Source: Calothrix sp. NIES-4105 (GTDB lineage: Bacteria; Cyanobacteriota; Cyanobacteriia; Cyanobacteriales; Nostocaceae). Taken from it: 64,000 bases of DNA. The DNA is taken from contig NZ_AP018290.1 of NCBI RefSeq assembly GCF_002368415.1, forward strand, positions 7,431,717 to 7,495,716, given 5' to 3'. This document shows positions 12,502 through 21,784 of this stretch, one piece after another (the stretch's first letter is position 1; every line of letters begins with the position of its first letter). The notes under the pieces were generated by a model. That model was not told the DNA's origin. It saw nothing but the letters and a program-made list of their open reading frames with translations, and searched no databases. The position numbers were made by a program, and so were the translations under genes.

Positions 12502-13395
12502 GTGAAAAATATGTTTGTGCGAAAGGGTAAAGATGTTTTGGGATCTCCCCAACCCCCCTTGATAAGTGGGGCTAGTTCTGATCAACAGCGGGGGTTAATT
12601 TTAGGATTGATAACTATATGTATGTGTATTACGGCATGTAGTAGTAGCTCTACAACAGAGTTCTCCCAAAAACAGGCGCCCGACAGTCAAGTTTTAGCCG
12701 CGAACAGTACAACAAAACAGGCGCCATTACGCAAACCGCAAAATCTAAGTTTTCTTGCTCCTGCACAACTCCAGGGAAAAACAGTATATAAATCGGAAGT
12801 TCCTAACAACGAAAAAGTTATAGCTTTGACATTCGATGATGGTCCTTGGAAAGACACCACACAGCAAATGCTAGATATACTCAAGCAAAACAATATAAAA
12901 GCTACATTTTTTTGGGTAGGAACATCGATTCAAGAAAACCCAGACATGGCTAAAAAGGTTGTGGCAGATGGACATGCGATTGGTAATCACACATGGCACC
13001 ACTGGTATAAACAGATGGATACAGCCACAGCAAAAAGCGAAATAGATAAAACTGTAGATTTAATTTACAAAACCACAGGGGTAAAAACTACATTGTTTCG
13101 TCCACCCGGTGGTTACTTAAACAACGGGTTAGCAGCTTATGCTAAAAGTCAAAATTACGCTGTAGTAATGTGGTCACAAACCTCCGCTGATACCGACCCA
13201 AAAGCCAAATATGAAGTTTTTGTAAAGAATGTACTGCGAGATGCCAAACCAGGTTCCATTGTGCTTATGCATGATGGTGGAGGTGATAGGCGCCGGACAG
13301 TACAAGCGTTGCCAAAAATTATTAGCGGGTTAAGAGAAAAAGGCTATAGATTTGTCACCGTCCCAGAAATTTTAGAAATGGACAAAAAGAGTTGA
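12502..13395 (+). CDS. lipoprotein polysaccharide deacetylase (NodB domain)
   Basis: 297 residues. An N-terminal lipobox ends ITIC-MCITAC near residue 48, so the protein is probably lipid-anchored outside the cytoplasm. A Ser/Gln/Thr linker follows, then the NodB homology domain (about 105-295). Motif 1 is TFDDGPW (catalytic Asp and metal Asp), motif 2 AIGNHTWHHW (metal histidines), motif 3 LFRPPGGY and motif 4 SIVLMHDGG. It should deacetylate N-acetylglucosamine in peptidoglycan or an extracellular polysaccharide. The N-terminal cytoplasmic stretch before the hydrophobic core is longer than usual; a start further in is possible but no better ribosome site is seen. Confidence 0.87.
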   Translation: MKNMFVRKGKDVLGSPQPPLISGASSDQQRGLILGLITICMCITACSSSSTTEFSQKQAPDSQVLAANSTTKQAPLRKPQNLSFLAPAQLQGKTVYKSEVPNNEKVIALTFDDGPWKDTTQQMLDILKQNNIKATFFWVGTSIQENPDMAKKVVADGHAIGNHTWHHWYKQMDTATAKSEIDKTVDLIYKTTGVKTTLFRPPGGYLNNGLAAYAKSQNYAVVMWSQTSADTDPKAKYEVFVKNVLRDAKPGSIVLMHDGGGDRRRTVQALPKIISGLREKGYRFVTVPEILEMDKKS

Positions 13396-13545
13396 AAGTG
13401 CTGAGTGCTGAGTGCTGAGTGTTGAGTAAGAAAACTCCTAACTCATAACTCATAACTCATAACTCATAACTCTTAACTCCTAACTCTTAACTCCTAACTC
13501 CTAACTTTCAACTCAGCACTCAGCACTCAGCACTCAGCACTCAGC
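13396..13545. repeat. STRR: heptanucleotide tandem repeats
   Basis: GTGCTGA units, then a run of TAACTCA/TAACTCC-like heptamers, then CAGCACT units in the opposite sense, giving an inverted arrangement. Short tandemly repeated sequences of this type are typical of heterocystous cyanobacteria. Others are at 26334, 37870, 54351, 60047 and 60446. Confidence 0.85.
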
Positions 13546-13920
13546 ACTAATACAGGCTTGAGCTTCTTGCCAGAGTTTGTGAAGGAAGAACTCGATGCGG
13601 TCGCTTATCGTGGTAACAAAGACACCAGTTGCTTCGTCGCAAGTGCTGGACATCCATGAACCGCGTAGCGTTACTTCTAAATATTCCGCGTCGCAAACAG
13701 AGACGGTAATGATTTCTTTGTCGCTGTATTTGGTTTGAGCTTTTAGCACCTCTACTCCCGGTAAATCAACAGGAAGCAAAAATGATGCGGTGCTGGGTTC
13801 GACGCAGAGACTTTGACCCGCGCGAAGTGATAAAAGCACGCGCGTTTGTATCCAGTCCTCAATAGACTGAGTGATACGTTCAAGGTGAAAGCCAGTTTCC
13901 GTGTACGTTAATTTCAGCAT
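13534..13920 (-). CDS. conserved hypothetical protein downstream of HNH gene
   Basis: 128 residues from ATG 13918-13920 (MLKLTYTETGFHLERIT); the longer open frame overlaps the HNH gene. It is a soluble alpha/beta protein with ITQSIEDWIQTRVLLSLRAG and SDRIEFFLHKLWQEAQ. I see no catalytic motif; such small proteins are widespread in cyanobacteria without known function. It begins 16 bases after the HNH stop, so the two are probably one operon. Confidence 0.7.
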   Translation of the reverse strand: MLKLTYTETGFHLERITQSIEDWIQTRVLLSLRAGQSLCVEPSTASFLLPVDLPGVEVLKAQTKYSDKEIITVSVCDAEYLEVTLRGSWMSSTCDEATGVFVTTISDRIEFFLHKLWQEAQACISAEC

Positions 13921-13936
13921 TATCCATGCGCTCCTG

Positions 13937-14488
13937 TTACTCCAGGCTTTTAGGTGTATCCATCCAAAACTTTTCGGCAAAAGCAACTGTTGGATGGATT
14001 GGTGCTTTTAACTTGTAACGTAGATACATTCCTGCTTCTGTAAGTGTTTTGTCTCCCTTCTTAGAGTTACATCTCTCACATGCAGTTACTACGTTATCCC
14101 ATGTATGTAAACCACCTCGCGACCGAGGAATTACGTGGTCTAAGGTTAAATGTTTGCTGCTACCGCAATATTGACAAGTGTGATGGTCGCGTTTTAAAAC
14201 TTCTCGACGATTTACTGGTGGAACTTTCCAGGTTCTCTCTGAAGAAGCAATTTTTAAGCGAATGTGTTTTGGTACGTGAAGTACTAAGCTCGGAGAGTGA
14301 ACCATCCAACCAACTTCAGGAAGCATATCCAGAGGTTCCGCTTTTTCTGTCACCAGCAACACAATCGCGCGTTTAATATTGACGCGACATAGTGGTAGGT
14401 AGTTTTGCGAAAATACTACCACTGATTGTTCTAACACTTGCCTAAACGGGTTTGTCACAGCTTGACTCCTCATAAAATTAACCCCCAC
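13937..14488 (-). CDS. HNH endonuclease of the cyanobacterial housekeeping type
   Basis: 183 residues from GTG 14486-14488, supported by GGAGAA upstream; an alternative ATG at 14471-14473 (MRSQAVTNPF) is possible. The N-terminal half has the NIKRAIVLLVTEKAEPLD block shared with the MGKVLVLN-type HNH proteins. The HNH domain (about 105-165) shows CQYCG, LTLDHVIPRSRGG, WDNVVTACERCNSKKG and the trailing T/L motif. Metal-binding cysteines and the catalytic His are present. The family is near-universal in cyanobacteria and its substrate is not known. Distinct from the mobile-type HNH at 9534. Confidence 0.82.
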   Translation of the reverse strand: MGVNFMRSQAVTNPFRQVLEQSVVVFSQNYLPLCRVNIKRAIVLLVTEKAEPLDMLPEVGWMVHSPSLVLHVPKHIRLKIASSERTWKVPPVNRREVLKRDHHTCQYCGSSKHLTLDHVIPRSRGGLHTWDNVVTACERCNSKKGDKTLTEAGMYLRYKLKAPIHPTVAFAEKFWMDTPKSLE

Positions 14489-14893
14489 TTCTCCTTTATT
14501 CGGTGAAGCGGGGGTTAAAGGTTGACTTGATTGTCTCTTTCCCTATATCGGTACAGCACTTTTATTCCTGTACCTCCCGCTTCTGTTGTTCGGTTTTGAC
14601 CCTAGATTCAAAACTAGATTTATAGCTTTATCCAACACTTGACTAAATATGCTAATTCGGGCATATCCATAATCTCGATTACTATCTGTGATCTGTTCTA
14701 AATATCTATGGGATGTGCCCATAAATAAATACTCCACCTCCACACACCATGATTCCCAATATAGAAGGGAGCCACTGCCGCGCGTTGAAGTAGAGTTTGG
14801 GAAAAAAGTAATCACAGAAGATTTCACCTATTGAACATTCCTATAAACATACTACACTTGTAATACTATCCTGTCTATACTTTTAAGGAGAAA
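14489..14893. other. spacer with one doubtful open frame
   Basis: An open minus-strand frame at 14543-14827 starts with GTG, has no ribosome site, and its product has no recognisable pattern. I leave it uncalled. No RNA gene is seen. Confidence 0.4.
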
Positions 14894-15232
14894 ATGATGC
14901 ATACTATCGCTCGCACCCCAACCACCGATATGGAAGTTACCAGCATCCGTTTAGAGCGAGAACTCAAAGAGAAGCTCAAAGACCTATCTGGTAATCAGGG
15001 ATATCAGGCGCTTATTCGGGACATTTTATGGAATTTCGTCCAGCAAAAATCCGGTGAGTGGAAACCGAGATTTTCGCGTACTGATATACGAGCCAGCATT
15101 GCCGCTACGGCACAGCAAGAAGAACGCTGCGTACTCACAGGTCAACTTATTCAACCACAACAACCTATGCTGCTGGGCTTGACGAGAAATGGCGAAATGG
15201 TACCCCTCAGTGCCGAGAGTTTAGCCGACTAA
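14894..15232 (+). CDS. ribbon-helix-helix-like conserved cyanobacterial protein
   Basis: 112 residues with TAAGGAG just upstream. Residues 14-50 (EVTSIRLERELKEKLKDLSG, then YQALIRDILWNFVQQ) fit a MetJ/Arc RHH DNA-binding unit: one strand followed by two helices. The C-terminal half (CVLTGQLIQPQQPMLLGLTRNGEMVPLS) looks like a small ligand- or partner-binding domain. I infer a transcriptional regulator, target unknown. Start may be either of two consecutive ATGs. Confidence 0.7.
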   Translation: MMHTIARTPTTDMEVTSIRLERELKEKLKDLSGNQGYQALIRDILWNFVQQKSGEWKPRFSRTDIRASIAATAQQEERCVLTGQLIQPQQPMLLGLTRNGEMVPLSAESLAD

Positions 15233-16012
15233 CTACCGTTCTACCGCGCGCCGTCAAAAGCGGGCACCTATGTACCGCTTTTGATTGCACGCCTACTTTT
15301 TTATACTAAAAAATAATATTTAATTTAAGTTAATATTAGTTAACTAAATGTTTTTTTGGTCAATTTTGATCTAATCTTTATAACTCCAAGACTAATATGC
15401 TTTTATTCAAATAGAGGGTTAAACACCTCTTGACATTTAAAAGTCTTCGATTGTGCAAGTTAAGTACAATGTCATAGAAAAGGAGTAAGCCTATACGGTA
15501 ATCACACTTAAATGATTTTTAAAATTAAAGTAAATATTCTCCCCATGCAGAGTGTAAACCCTGAATCGAGTAAATACCGATTGAGGTATATTAGCTTTAC
15601 TCTCACTGTCGATAATCCTTCGACAATTACTAGCTAAAACAATGTAATAAATATTATCAGTACAGAGGTGATGTCTCTCAGTGTTAATGCGGATATATTT
15701 CTTAGACTACTCGTCTGAAATATAGCAAAATTACGGTTTGTGTTGAGTTTTAGAAAGGATATTCTAGGGAGCAAGTAGGTAGGTTAATTCGTGAAACCTC
15801 TATCAAGACTCTTATTTTATGCCTAGCTTTTCTTCATAAAGTGTCGTCTTATATCTTTAATGCGCGTGACCCGAAGCGTTTATGATATTTTGTCATCTTG
15901 AAAAAAAGGGGCTATAACAGGTGAGAGAAACTTTTGATACGCTCAAAGGGTTATCGGGGTGCAAAAAGCGATATAGGCTGAACCAGATGTCAGGAGGGTA
16001 GATAGTAAAACA
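15233..16012. other. 780-base gene-free region
   Basis: After the terminator hairpin at 15255-15283 this is AT-rich sequence with no open frame of useful size. A region just before the kinase gene carries AGGAGGG at about 15992-15998. No RNA gene is recognised. Confidence 0.4.
15255..15292 (+). terminator. hairpin terminator after the RHH-like gene
   Basis: CAAAAGCGG pairs with CCGCTTTTG around an 11-base loop. A T-run follows about 13 bases later. Confidence 0.6.
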
Positions 16013-18085
16013 ATGGGTTCGATATTTAATAGCGCACCAGGGATGAAAAAGCGTTTTTCGTCGCCATTACCAGATTTAGATGAAGTAGATCGAACAAGTA
16101 ATTACCCGTATACAAAGCTGATGCAGCAAGCTGTTCCGCCAGTTCACCATCTGGCACAACAAATAAATCAAATTGTGGCCCTACGCGCGTCTGGATTCGA
16201 CGTGACGGGACAAGAACTAACACCGTCAACTGTCTCACCTGTTTTGGAGACGCTGCATTTGATTGCTCAAGTGCTAGGAGTTGCATTTGATGTAGATTGC
16301 TGCTTAGTAACGGTGATGGCTGAAGGGACAGAGCCAGTTAGCAACAGTTGGTTCAAAGAAGACCCTGAACAGTTAGGTACATATTCTTCGCAGATGGAGC
16401 AGGTAAATTTGCCTGTTATTGATTGTGCCGAGACATTGACAATATCCGATATTTCGACTATAGAGAAAAGTTTGATAGCCGGATTTCAAAATTTACATCT
16501 AAACATCAAAACCGTTTTGGCTATTCCTACAAAGTTTGGTGGTCAAAATAACGGTGTAATTACGCTAGTCAAGTTACAGCCATACGAATGGACTGAAAGT
16601 TCTAAGCAGACGCTTAAAGAACTTGCCCCTTCATGCGCTATTGCATTTTCGCTTCTTCTTCAACAGCTCGTTATTGCTTCGCAGCATCAATACGTCCAAA
16701 CCTGTGCCCAACATCAAAGTCTAATTAAACAATTATCTATACTAGGTCGCAGCAACTTAGAATTAAACCAGACTCTTCAGCTAGCTATTACCTCGACTGC
16801 CGAAGCGCTTCAAGTTGACCGTGCTTTATTAATATTACTTAAGTATACAGACCCTTTATTTCGGATTCGACTCAAAAAACAAATTCCCAACGCGAAAGCG
16901 ACTGTAAATTCTAAATGGCTCAACGAACCTGCCGAGCTTAATCACACACAAGCTGGTAACGAAGATTTCATGACATCCGACTGTGGATTATGCCAGCGTA
17001 TATTTACTGATTCTGGTAAACCTATTATTATTAAAGATATTGCTGAACACGCTGAAATTAAAACGGCGGCGCCGTTATTTGAAGTATATAAGTTGCCAGC
17101 TATATTAATGATGCCTTTGGAAAGTCAAGGCAGAATATTAGGGTTTGTGGTACTTCAACAAGCTGTACCGCGCTCTTGGGTTGCCGCAGAAATAAATATA
17201 GTTGAAATGGTTTGCGCGCAACTAAGCAACTCTATCATCCAATCACAAACATTGCGACAAGTTCAAACGCTAGTTGACGAGCGTACAGCACAACTACAGC
17301 GAAGCTTGGAAGTGCAAGCCAAATTGTACGAAAAAACACGGCAGTATGTTCAACAGTTACGCGAACTCAACGAACTCAAAGACGAATTTTTGAGTAACAT
17401 GAGCGATAGGCTGCGTTATCCCCTTACCAATATGCGGATGGCAATGCGTAACTTGCGACGACCGGAAATTAAACCCGAACGTCAAGCAATGTATCTTGAT
17501 ATTCTTGAACAAGAATGTGATAAAGAAATTAACTTAATTAATGACTTACTCACACTCCAGAAGTTAGATACACATTCGGAGCGTCCGCAGTTAGAGAATA
17601 TAGATTTAAATAGTCGAATTCAAGATTTAGTCAGCCCGTTTGAGAAAAAACTGGCTGAAAAAGGTATAAATATCATCATTGAATTACCCAAAAAGCCACT
17701 CACGCTCTTAACTGGAATCGAAAGCTTTGACCGCATTATTCTGGAATTGCTCACCAACACTGTTAAATATTCACAACCCGACACTACAGTGACTTTAAAA
17801 GTTACCCAAGACGTTAAAGAGGGAATTGACCGGGTTATTATAGAAATTACGAACATCGGACGTGGCATCTCAGAAGAAGAAGCTACTTACATTTTCGACA
17901 AATTCCGTCGCGGTAAAGGACGATGGACTCCTGGTACTGGTCTTGGACTAGCGCTCGTCAAGTCCTTGGTGCAGCACTTAAATGGCGATATTGCTGTCAC
18001 TAGCAATCAAATTGAGGGTTCTGACATGAGCGAAATTCGATTTACTCTCAATCTGCCTCAGTTTTCCGATGAAATTAACTCATAA
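16013..18085 (+). CDS. GAF-domain sensor histidine kinase lacking the phospho-acceptor His
   Basis: 690 residues, soluble. Two GAF domains lie at about 70-215 and 245-420 (the second with CGLCQRIFTDSGKPIIIKD), then a coiled coil (VDERTAQLQRSLEVQAKLYEK) and a HisKA-like helix. Where kinases have F-L-S-x-x-S-H-E-L-R-T-P-L this has FLSNMSDRLRYPL, with Asp465 at the His position. The ATPase part keeps the N box (ELLTNTVKYS), a variant G1 (ITNIGRGIS) and an intact G2 (GTGLGLALVKSLV). ATP binding is therefore likely but autophosphorylation on His is not; it may sense, dimerise or act as a pseudokinase. It overlaps the START-like gene by 17 bases, so the two are translationally coupled. Confidence 0.85.
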   Translation: MGSIFNSAPGMKKRFSSPLPDLDEVDRTSNYPYTKLMQQAVPPVHHLAQQINQIVALRASGFDVTGQELTPSTVSPVLETLHLIAQVLGVAFDVDCCLVTVMAEGTEPVSNSWFKEDPEQLGTYSSQMEQVNLPVIDCAETLTISDISTIEKSLIAGFQNLHLNIKTVLAIPTKFGGQNNGVITLVKLQPYEWTESSKQTLKELAPSCAIAFSLLLQQLVIASQHQYVQTCAQHQSLIKQLSILGRSNLELNQTLQLAITSTAEALQVDRALLILLKYTDPLFRIRLKKQIPNAKATVNSKWLNEPAELNHTQAGNEDFMTSDCGLCQRIFTDSGKPIIIKDIAEHAEIKTAAPLFEVYKLPAILMMPLESQGRILGFVVLQQAVPRSWVAAEINIVEMVCAQLSNSIIQSQTLRQVQTLVDERTAQLQRSLEVQAKLYEKTRQYVQQLRELNELKDEFLSNMSDRLRYPLTNMRMAMRNLRRPEIKPERQAMYLDILEQECDKEINLINDLLTLQKLDTHSERPQLENIDLNSRIQDLVSPFEKKLAEKGINIIIELPKKPLTLLTGIESFDRIILELLTNTVKYSQPDTTVTLKVTQDVKEGIDRVIIEITNIGRGISEEEATYIFDKFRRGKGRWTPGTGLGLALVKSLVQHLNGDIAVTSNQIEGSDMSEIRFTLNLPQFSDEINS

Positions 18086-18659
18086 CGCTCCCACTGTGAC
18101 TCAACAATACAACACAACATCTGAATCAGATATCTCTGACCCACAACAAAACGATATGGCGCCATCTCCTGAGTTGGAAGCCATAGAGGTAGTCATCGAT
18201 AAAATTGCCGAGCGCAGGCGCCAAATAACTGCTGCGGTTGAAATTAAAAGACCACGAGAAATCGTTTGGAATGTTTTGACTAATTACGAAGCACTACCTG
18301 AATTTATTCCAAGTTTACATTCGAGTCAGCGACTCCAACACCCGCAGGGAGGTATTCGTGTCGAACAAGTTGGTCGAGAGCGGTTGTTAAAATTAAACTT
18401 CAGCGCGCGCGTTGTCCTCGACTTATTCGAGTCTTACCCCAAAGAAATTAATTTCCAAATGGTTGAGGGTGATTTTAAAGAATATTCCGGTAGCTGGCAA
18501 CTACAACCATGTACCAATAAAGAATCAACTACAAATCTTTGCTATACCCTCAACGTTCATCCCAAACGCTTAATGCCCGTAGGTATTATTGAACAACGCC
18601 TCAGCAGCGGTTTAAAAGTCAATTTACTTGCTATCAAAAAACACGTCGAATCTCTATAA
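18069..18659 (+). CDS. START/SRPBCC-type cyclase-dehydrase-like protein
   Basis: 196 residues. An acidic N-terminus of about 45 residues is followed by an SRPBCC fold with the family's PREIVWNVLTNYEALPEFIP opening. The long-helix end is SGLKVNLLAIKKHVESL. Such proteins bind hydrophobic ligands (polyketide, carotenoid, lipid or quinone) in a deep pocket; some cyanobacterial members are coenzyme-Q-binding-like. The ligand cannot be read. Its start overlaps the kinase stop, suggesting a functional pair. Confidence 0.8.
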   Translation: MKLTHNAPTVTQQYNTTSESDISDPQQNDMAPSPELEAIEVVIDKIAERRRQITAAVEIKRPREIVWNVLTNYEALPEFIPSLHSSQRLQHPQGGIRVEQVGRERLLKLNFSARVVLDLFESYPKEINFQMVEGDFKEYSGSWQLQPCTNKESTTNLCYTLNVHPKRLMPVGIIEQRLSSGLKVNLLAIKKHVESL

Positions 18660-18679
18660 CAACATAAATCATAAATGTA

Positions 18680-18739
18680 GAGACGCGATATATCGCGTCT
18701 CATATAAATACAAACAAGACGCGAAGTTTCGCGTCTCTA
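18680..18739 (+). terminator. paired hairpins of the AGACGCG repeat family
   Basis: GAGACGCGATATATCGCGTCTC (18680-18701) is a near-perfect hairpin, followed by GACGCGAAGTTTCGCGTC (about 18719-18736). They lie between the kinase pair and the convergent tRNA-Glu. Variants of AGACGCG also end other genes (24221, 28480, 43264). Confidence 0.65.
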
Positions 18740-18754
18740 CATATATTTTGTATA

Positions 18755-18827
18755 TACCCCCAGGGGAATTCGAATCCCCGTTACCTCCGTGAAAGGGAGG
18801 TGTCCTAGGCCTCTAGACGATGGGGGC
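18755..18827 (-). tRNA. trnE-UUC: tRNA-Glu(UUC), ordinary chromosomal type
   Basis: Acceptor GCCCCCA/TGGGGGT, D arm typical of bacterial Glu, anticodon arm CCTCC-CTTTCAC-GGAGG with TTC, and T arm CGGGG-ATTCGAA-TTCCCC-like. It matches the canonical cyanobacterial glutamate tRNA used in translation and, via glutamyl-tRNA reductase, in haem and chlorophyll synthesis. It is a useful contrast to the array copies. Confidence 0.95.
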
Positions 18828-19153
18828 GCATTGGACTCAACAATATCTAAAATAGCGGTTTTCACAAAACATGTCAATACTTTTGGACAAAAAAAGTTTT
18901 GCAAGGCAATATAGTAGGGATACTCGTAAACTAATTATACAAAAGCCTGATAACAGCTAGCACATTTATCAAAATGAACATTGTTACAGGGTTTCCACAG
19001 CTGAACAGTGTAAGTATCGTAAGATAGTTAACTACATATGGAAGTAAATCTAAATTTAGTTAAGAAATTTGGGTGTAATATTCGCCTTTGTTAAGTATAG
19101 TAACTACTACTCTTTACATCGGATGCTATAAACCTTCACTCAAAATCTACAAC

Positions 19154-21076
19154 ATGGAAGCATCTCTTGATATCACCCTTCAAATGGTGATTGCTGTAAT
19201 TGCTGGAATTGGCGCCCAGGTATTGGCTACTTACCTGAAAGTACCAAGCATCGTGTTTTTACTGTTGTTTGGTATTTTATTAGGCTCGGATGTAGGGGGC
19301 GCCTTACATCCGCATGTTCTCGGTATCGGGTTAGAAGTCATTGTTAGCTTGGCAACAGCAATCATCTTGTTTGAAGGTGGGCTGAACCTTGATTTGCGTG
19401 AATTGGGAAAAGTCTCTTTGACGCTGCAATTACTAGTTACTCTAGGAACTCTCATTACACTCCTAGGTGGAACTCTTGCGGCTCATTGGCTCGGTGAGTT
19501 CCCTTGGGCTATAGCATTTCTATATGCTTCTGTGATTGTAGTCACAGGCCCTACAGTAATAAGTCCTCTACTCAAACAAATCAACGTTGATAAACAAGTT
19601 GCCACGCTACTCGAAGGTGAAGGAGTTCTAATTGACCCTGTAGGAGCGATTTTGGCTTTCGTCGTTCTCGATACAATTTTAGATGGCGAAGCTGACCCGA
19701 AAATTGCTGTTATTGGTTTATTCGTGCGTCTCTCTATTGGAGCTTTAATTGGCGCCCTCGGTGGCTATTTGATGAGCTTAATTTTTAAACACGCAAATTC
19801 TTTATCTTATGAGCTTAAAAATCTTGTCGTTCTCGCTGTTCTATGGGGATTATTTGTTCTAGCACAAACTATCCGTACTGAATCGGGAGTTATGACTACA
19901 GTTGTTGCTGGCGCCGTCTTTGCAAATTCATCTGTACCCGAAGACCGTTTATTACGACGCTTCAAAGGACAACTGACGATTTTGAGCGTATCAGTTTTAT
20001 TTATATTGCTCGCTGCTGACTTATCTCTAAAAAGCGTATTTGCCCTAGGTTGGGGTAGTTTATTTACAGTTTTGGTACTAATGTTCGTAGTAAGACCGAT
20101 TAATATTCTTTTCTGTACGTGGAATAGTGACCTGAACTGGCGCCAAAAAATCTTTTTAAGTTGGATAGCACCAAGAGGAATTGTTTGTGCGTCGGTAGCT
20201 TCACTGTTTGGAATTTCTTTGACGCAGCATGGTATTAACGGTGGTGAAGCAATTAAAGCGCTGGTATTTTTGACAATTATTATGACTGTGGTTTGCCAAG
20301 GGTTAACTGCTGGATGGGTAGCAAACTTGCTGCAAATTACTTCCAAAGAAGCGAAAGGAGCAGTAATTGTTGGTTGTAATCCTCTCAGCTTGCTAATTGC
20401 CCGTTTATTCCAGCAACGAGGTGAGAAAATTGTCATGATTGATACTGACCCGGCGTCATGTCAAGCTGCTGAAGCTGAGAATTTACCAGTTATTGCTAGC
20501 AGTGCGCTTGATACTGGCGTGTTAGAAGAGGCTGGCTTGAGTTCTGTCGGTACTTTCTTAGCAATGACCAACAACGGTGAAGTTAATTATGTCTTGGCAC
20601 AACGTGCGGCAGAGGAATTTAACCCACCAAGAGTTTTAGCTGTTTTCCCACGTCCAGCACAAACAAACGGTGGAGCTAACCAAAAAGTCAACCAAGCTTT
20701 TATTCCGGAATTAACGATCAAAAACTGGAACGAGTACCTTAACGATGGACAGGTCAAGTTAGGAAAAACAACTTTGACTGAAGTTGATTTTACCAGCCAG
20801 CAAATACATTTACAGGCATTAATTAGAACAGGTGAATTAGTCCCATTATTATTTGAGCGTGATGAGAATTTACAGGTAATACCCGCAGCACAAGAATGGG
20901 AAATTGGGGATAGAATTATTTATTTATTGCATGACCCAAGACCAAATTTACTCAGAAGATTGTCAGATGCCAAGCAGTCCAACCGTTTGGCACTAACTAA
21001 TCTCCCAGAAGTTGAGGAAGTACCATTAGCAAGGTTAGCTCAACTTTCTGCAACAAATGAAACCGTTGGACGGTAG
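19154..21076 (+). CDS. NhaP-type Na+/H+ antiporter with C-terminal RCK-like domain
   Basis: 640 residues from ATG 19154 (MEASLDITLQMVIAVI); an upstream in-frame start at 19088 would add 22 residues with no ribosome site. The first 400 residues hold about 12 membrane helices with monovalent cation/proton antiporter motifs (IILFEGGLNLDL, VIVVTGPTVISPLL with nearby Asp in GVLIDPVGAILAF). The C-terminal half (about 415-560) is a TrkA-N-like Rossmann domain (AVIVGCNPLSLLIARLFQQRG, MIDTDPAS) in which the glycine motif is altered. It is followed by a TrkA-C-like tail. It probably exchanges Na+ or K+ for H+ in pH and salt adaptation. Confidence 0.85.
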   Translation: MEASLDITLQMVIAVIAGIGAQVLATYLKVPSIVFLLLFGILLGSDVGGALHPHVLGIGLEVIVSLATAIILFEGGLNLDLRELGKVSLTLQLLVTLGTLITLLGGTLAAHWLGEFPWAIAFLYASVIVVTGPTVISPLLKQINVDKQVATLLEGEGVLIDPVGAILAFVVLDTILDGEADPKIAVIGLFVRLSIGALIGALGGYLMSLIFKHANSLSYELKNLVVLAVLWGLFVLAQTIRTESGVMTTVVAGAVFANSSVPEDRLLRRFKGQLTILSVSVLFILLAADLSLKSVFALGWGSLFTVLVLMFVVRPINILFCTWNSDLNWRQKIFLSWIAPRGIVCASVASLFGISLTQHGINGGEAIKALVFLTIIMTVVCQGLTAGWVANLLQITSKEAKGAVIVGCNPLSLLIARLFQQRGEKIVMIDTDPASCQAAEAENLPVIASSALDTGVLEEAGLSSVGTFLAMTNNGEVNYVLAQRAAEEFNPPRVLAVFPRPAQTNGGANQKVNQAFIPELTIKNWNEYLNDGQVKLGKTTLTEVDFTSQQIHLQALIRTGELVPLLFERDENLQVIPAAQEWEIGDRIIYLLHDPRPNLLRRLSDAKQSNRLALTNLPEVEEVPLARLAQLSATNETVGR

Positions 21077-21077
21077 A

Positions 21078-21114
21078 GACTAACCATGTAACGTCTTTAC
21101 ATGGTTAGTCTTTG
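21078..21114 (+). terminator. rho-independent terminator of the antiporter gene
   Basis: GACTAACCATGTA pairs with TACATGGTTAGTC around a 7-base loop and TTT follows. It begins 2 bases after the stop. Confidence 0.8.
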
Positions 21115-21127
21115 CTCAACCCCAAAA

Positions 21128-21784
21128 TTAACCCGCGATGGCGCCTTCCTTCTCTGATGATTGTGGTTGTAATTCTTTCGCTTGATTAGTATTTTCTGTG
21201 TACATTTCTTTTTCTTGTTTCAGAACACCAACTAGATGCACAAGAGCGAATATGAGAGCAGCAACTGAAACAATATAGCTATGTATAGTATATAGATGCT
21301 GTATGGTAACGCTATCTATAGCACCCCCACCAGTTAAAATATCGCGCAGTAGATGACCGACAAAGGGTATTGATTCAATAGTGCCGAGTTCAATATTAAA
21401 GCGCCAGTAACCATCTTGAGTCCAGCTTAATACCATAGCTGTCCAATCGAGTCCAATCGCAGCTAACGTTAAGAAAATTCCGCTAACCCAAGCAATTAAC
21501 CAACTCTTGCGGAACTGTCGGCTCAAAAACATAACTACAATTTGAACTAAACCCACAATAATCATTCCATTGCCAGAAATATTATGTGCTTTATGGAACA
21601 ACCACCCATATCCAACTTCTGTATTTATTCTTGCAAGCGAAGTATATGCTGCTCCAGCACCAGGCTCATAGTAGAAAGATAATAAAATTCCTGTACTGGC
21701 GCCGATAAAAAATAAGGTAAGAATTACTACGGATAAGATAGTCGTGAATCGCCGTAAAGTTTTGTCGTATTGGGTTTGGTACAT
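21128..21784 (-). CDS. cytochrome b6-like membrane protein with one haem ligand missing
   Basis: 218 residues with about five hydrophobic segments. It resembles the N-terminal domain of cytochrome b/b6. The fourth-helix ligand pair is kept, H-x14-H (IHSYIVSVAALIFALVH). In helix B, LFHKAHNISGNGMIIVGLVQ keeps the first His, but position +14 is Gln instead of His. Only one haem would thus be fully bis-His ligated, unless another residue serves. It is not the petB of the b6f complex (no petD partner here). I infer an accessory quinone- or haem-linked electron carrier. Confidence 0.7.
   Translation of the reverse strand: MYQTQYDKTLRRFTTILSVVILTLFFIGASTGILLSFYYEPGAGAAYTSLARINTEVGYGWLFHKAHNISGNGMIIVGLVQIVVMFLSRQFRKSWLIAWVSGIFLTLAAIGLDWTAMVLSWTQDGYWRFNIELGTIESIPFVGHLLRDILTGGGAIDSVTIQHLYTIHSYIVSVAALIFALVHLVGVLKQEKEMYTENTNQAKELQPQSSEKEGAIAG

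Noticed and set aside
13396-13545. CRISPR array
   Set aside because: The repeats are 7 bases long without unique spacers; they are STRR sequences.
14543-14827. 94-residue open frame on the minus strand
   Set aside because: GTG start, no Shine-Dalgarno, no recognisable sequence pattern; could be chance in a spacer.
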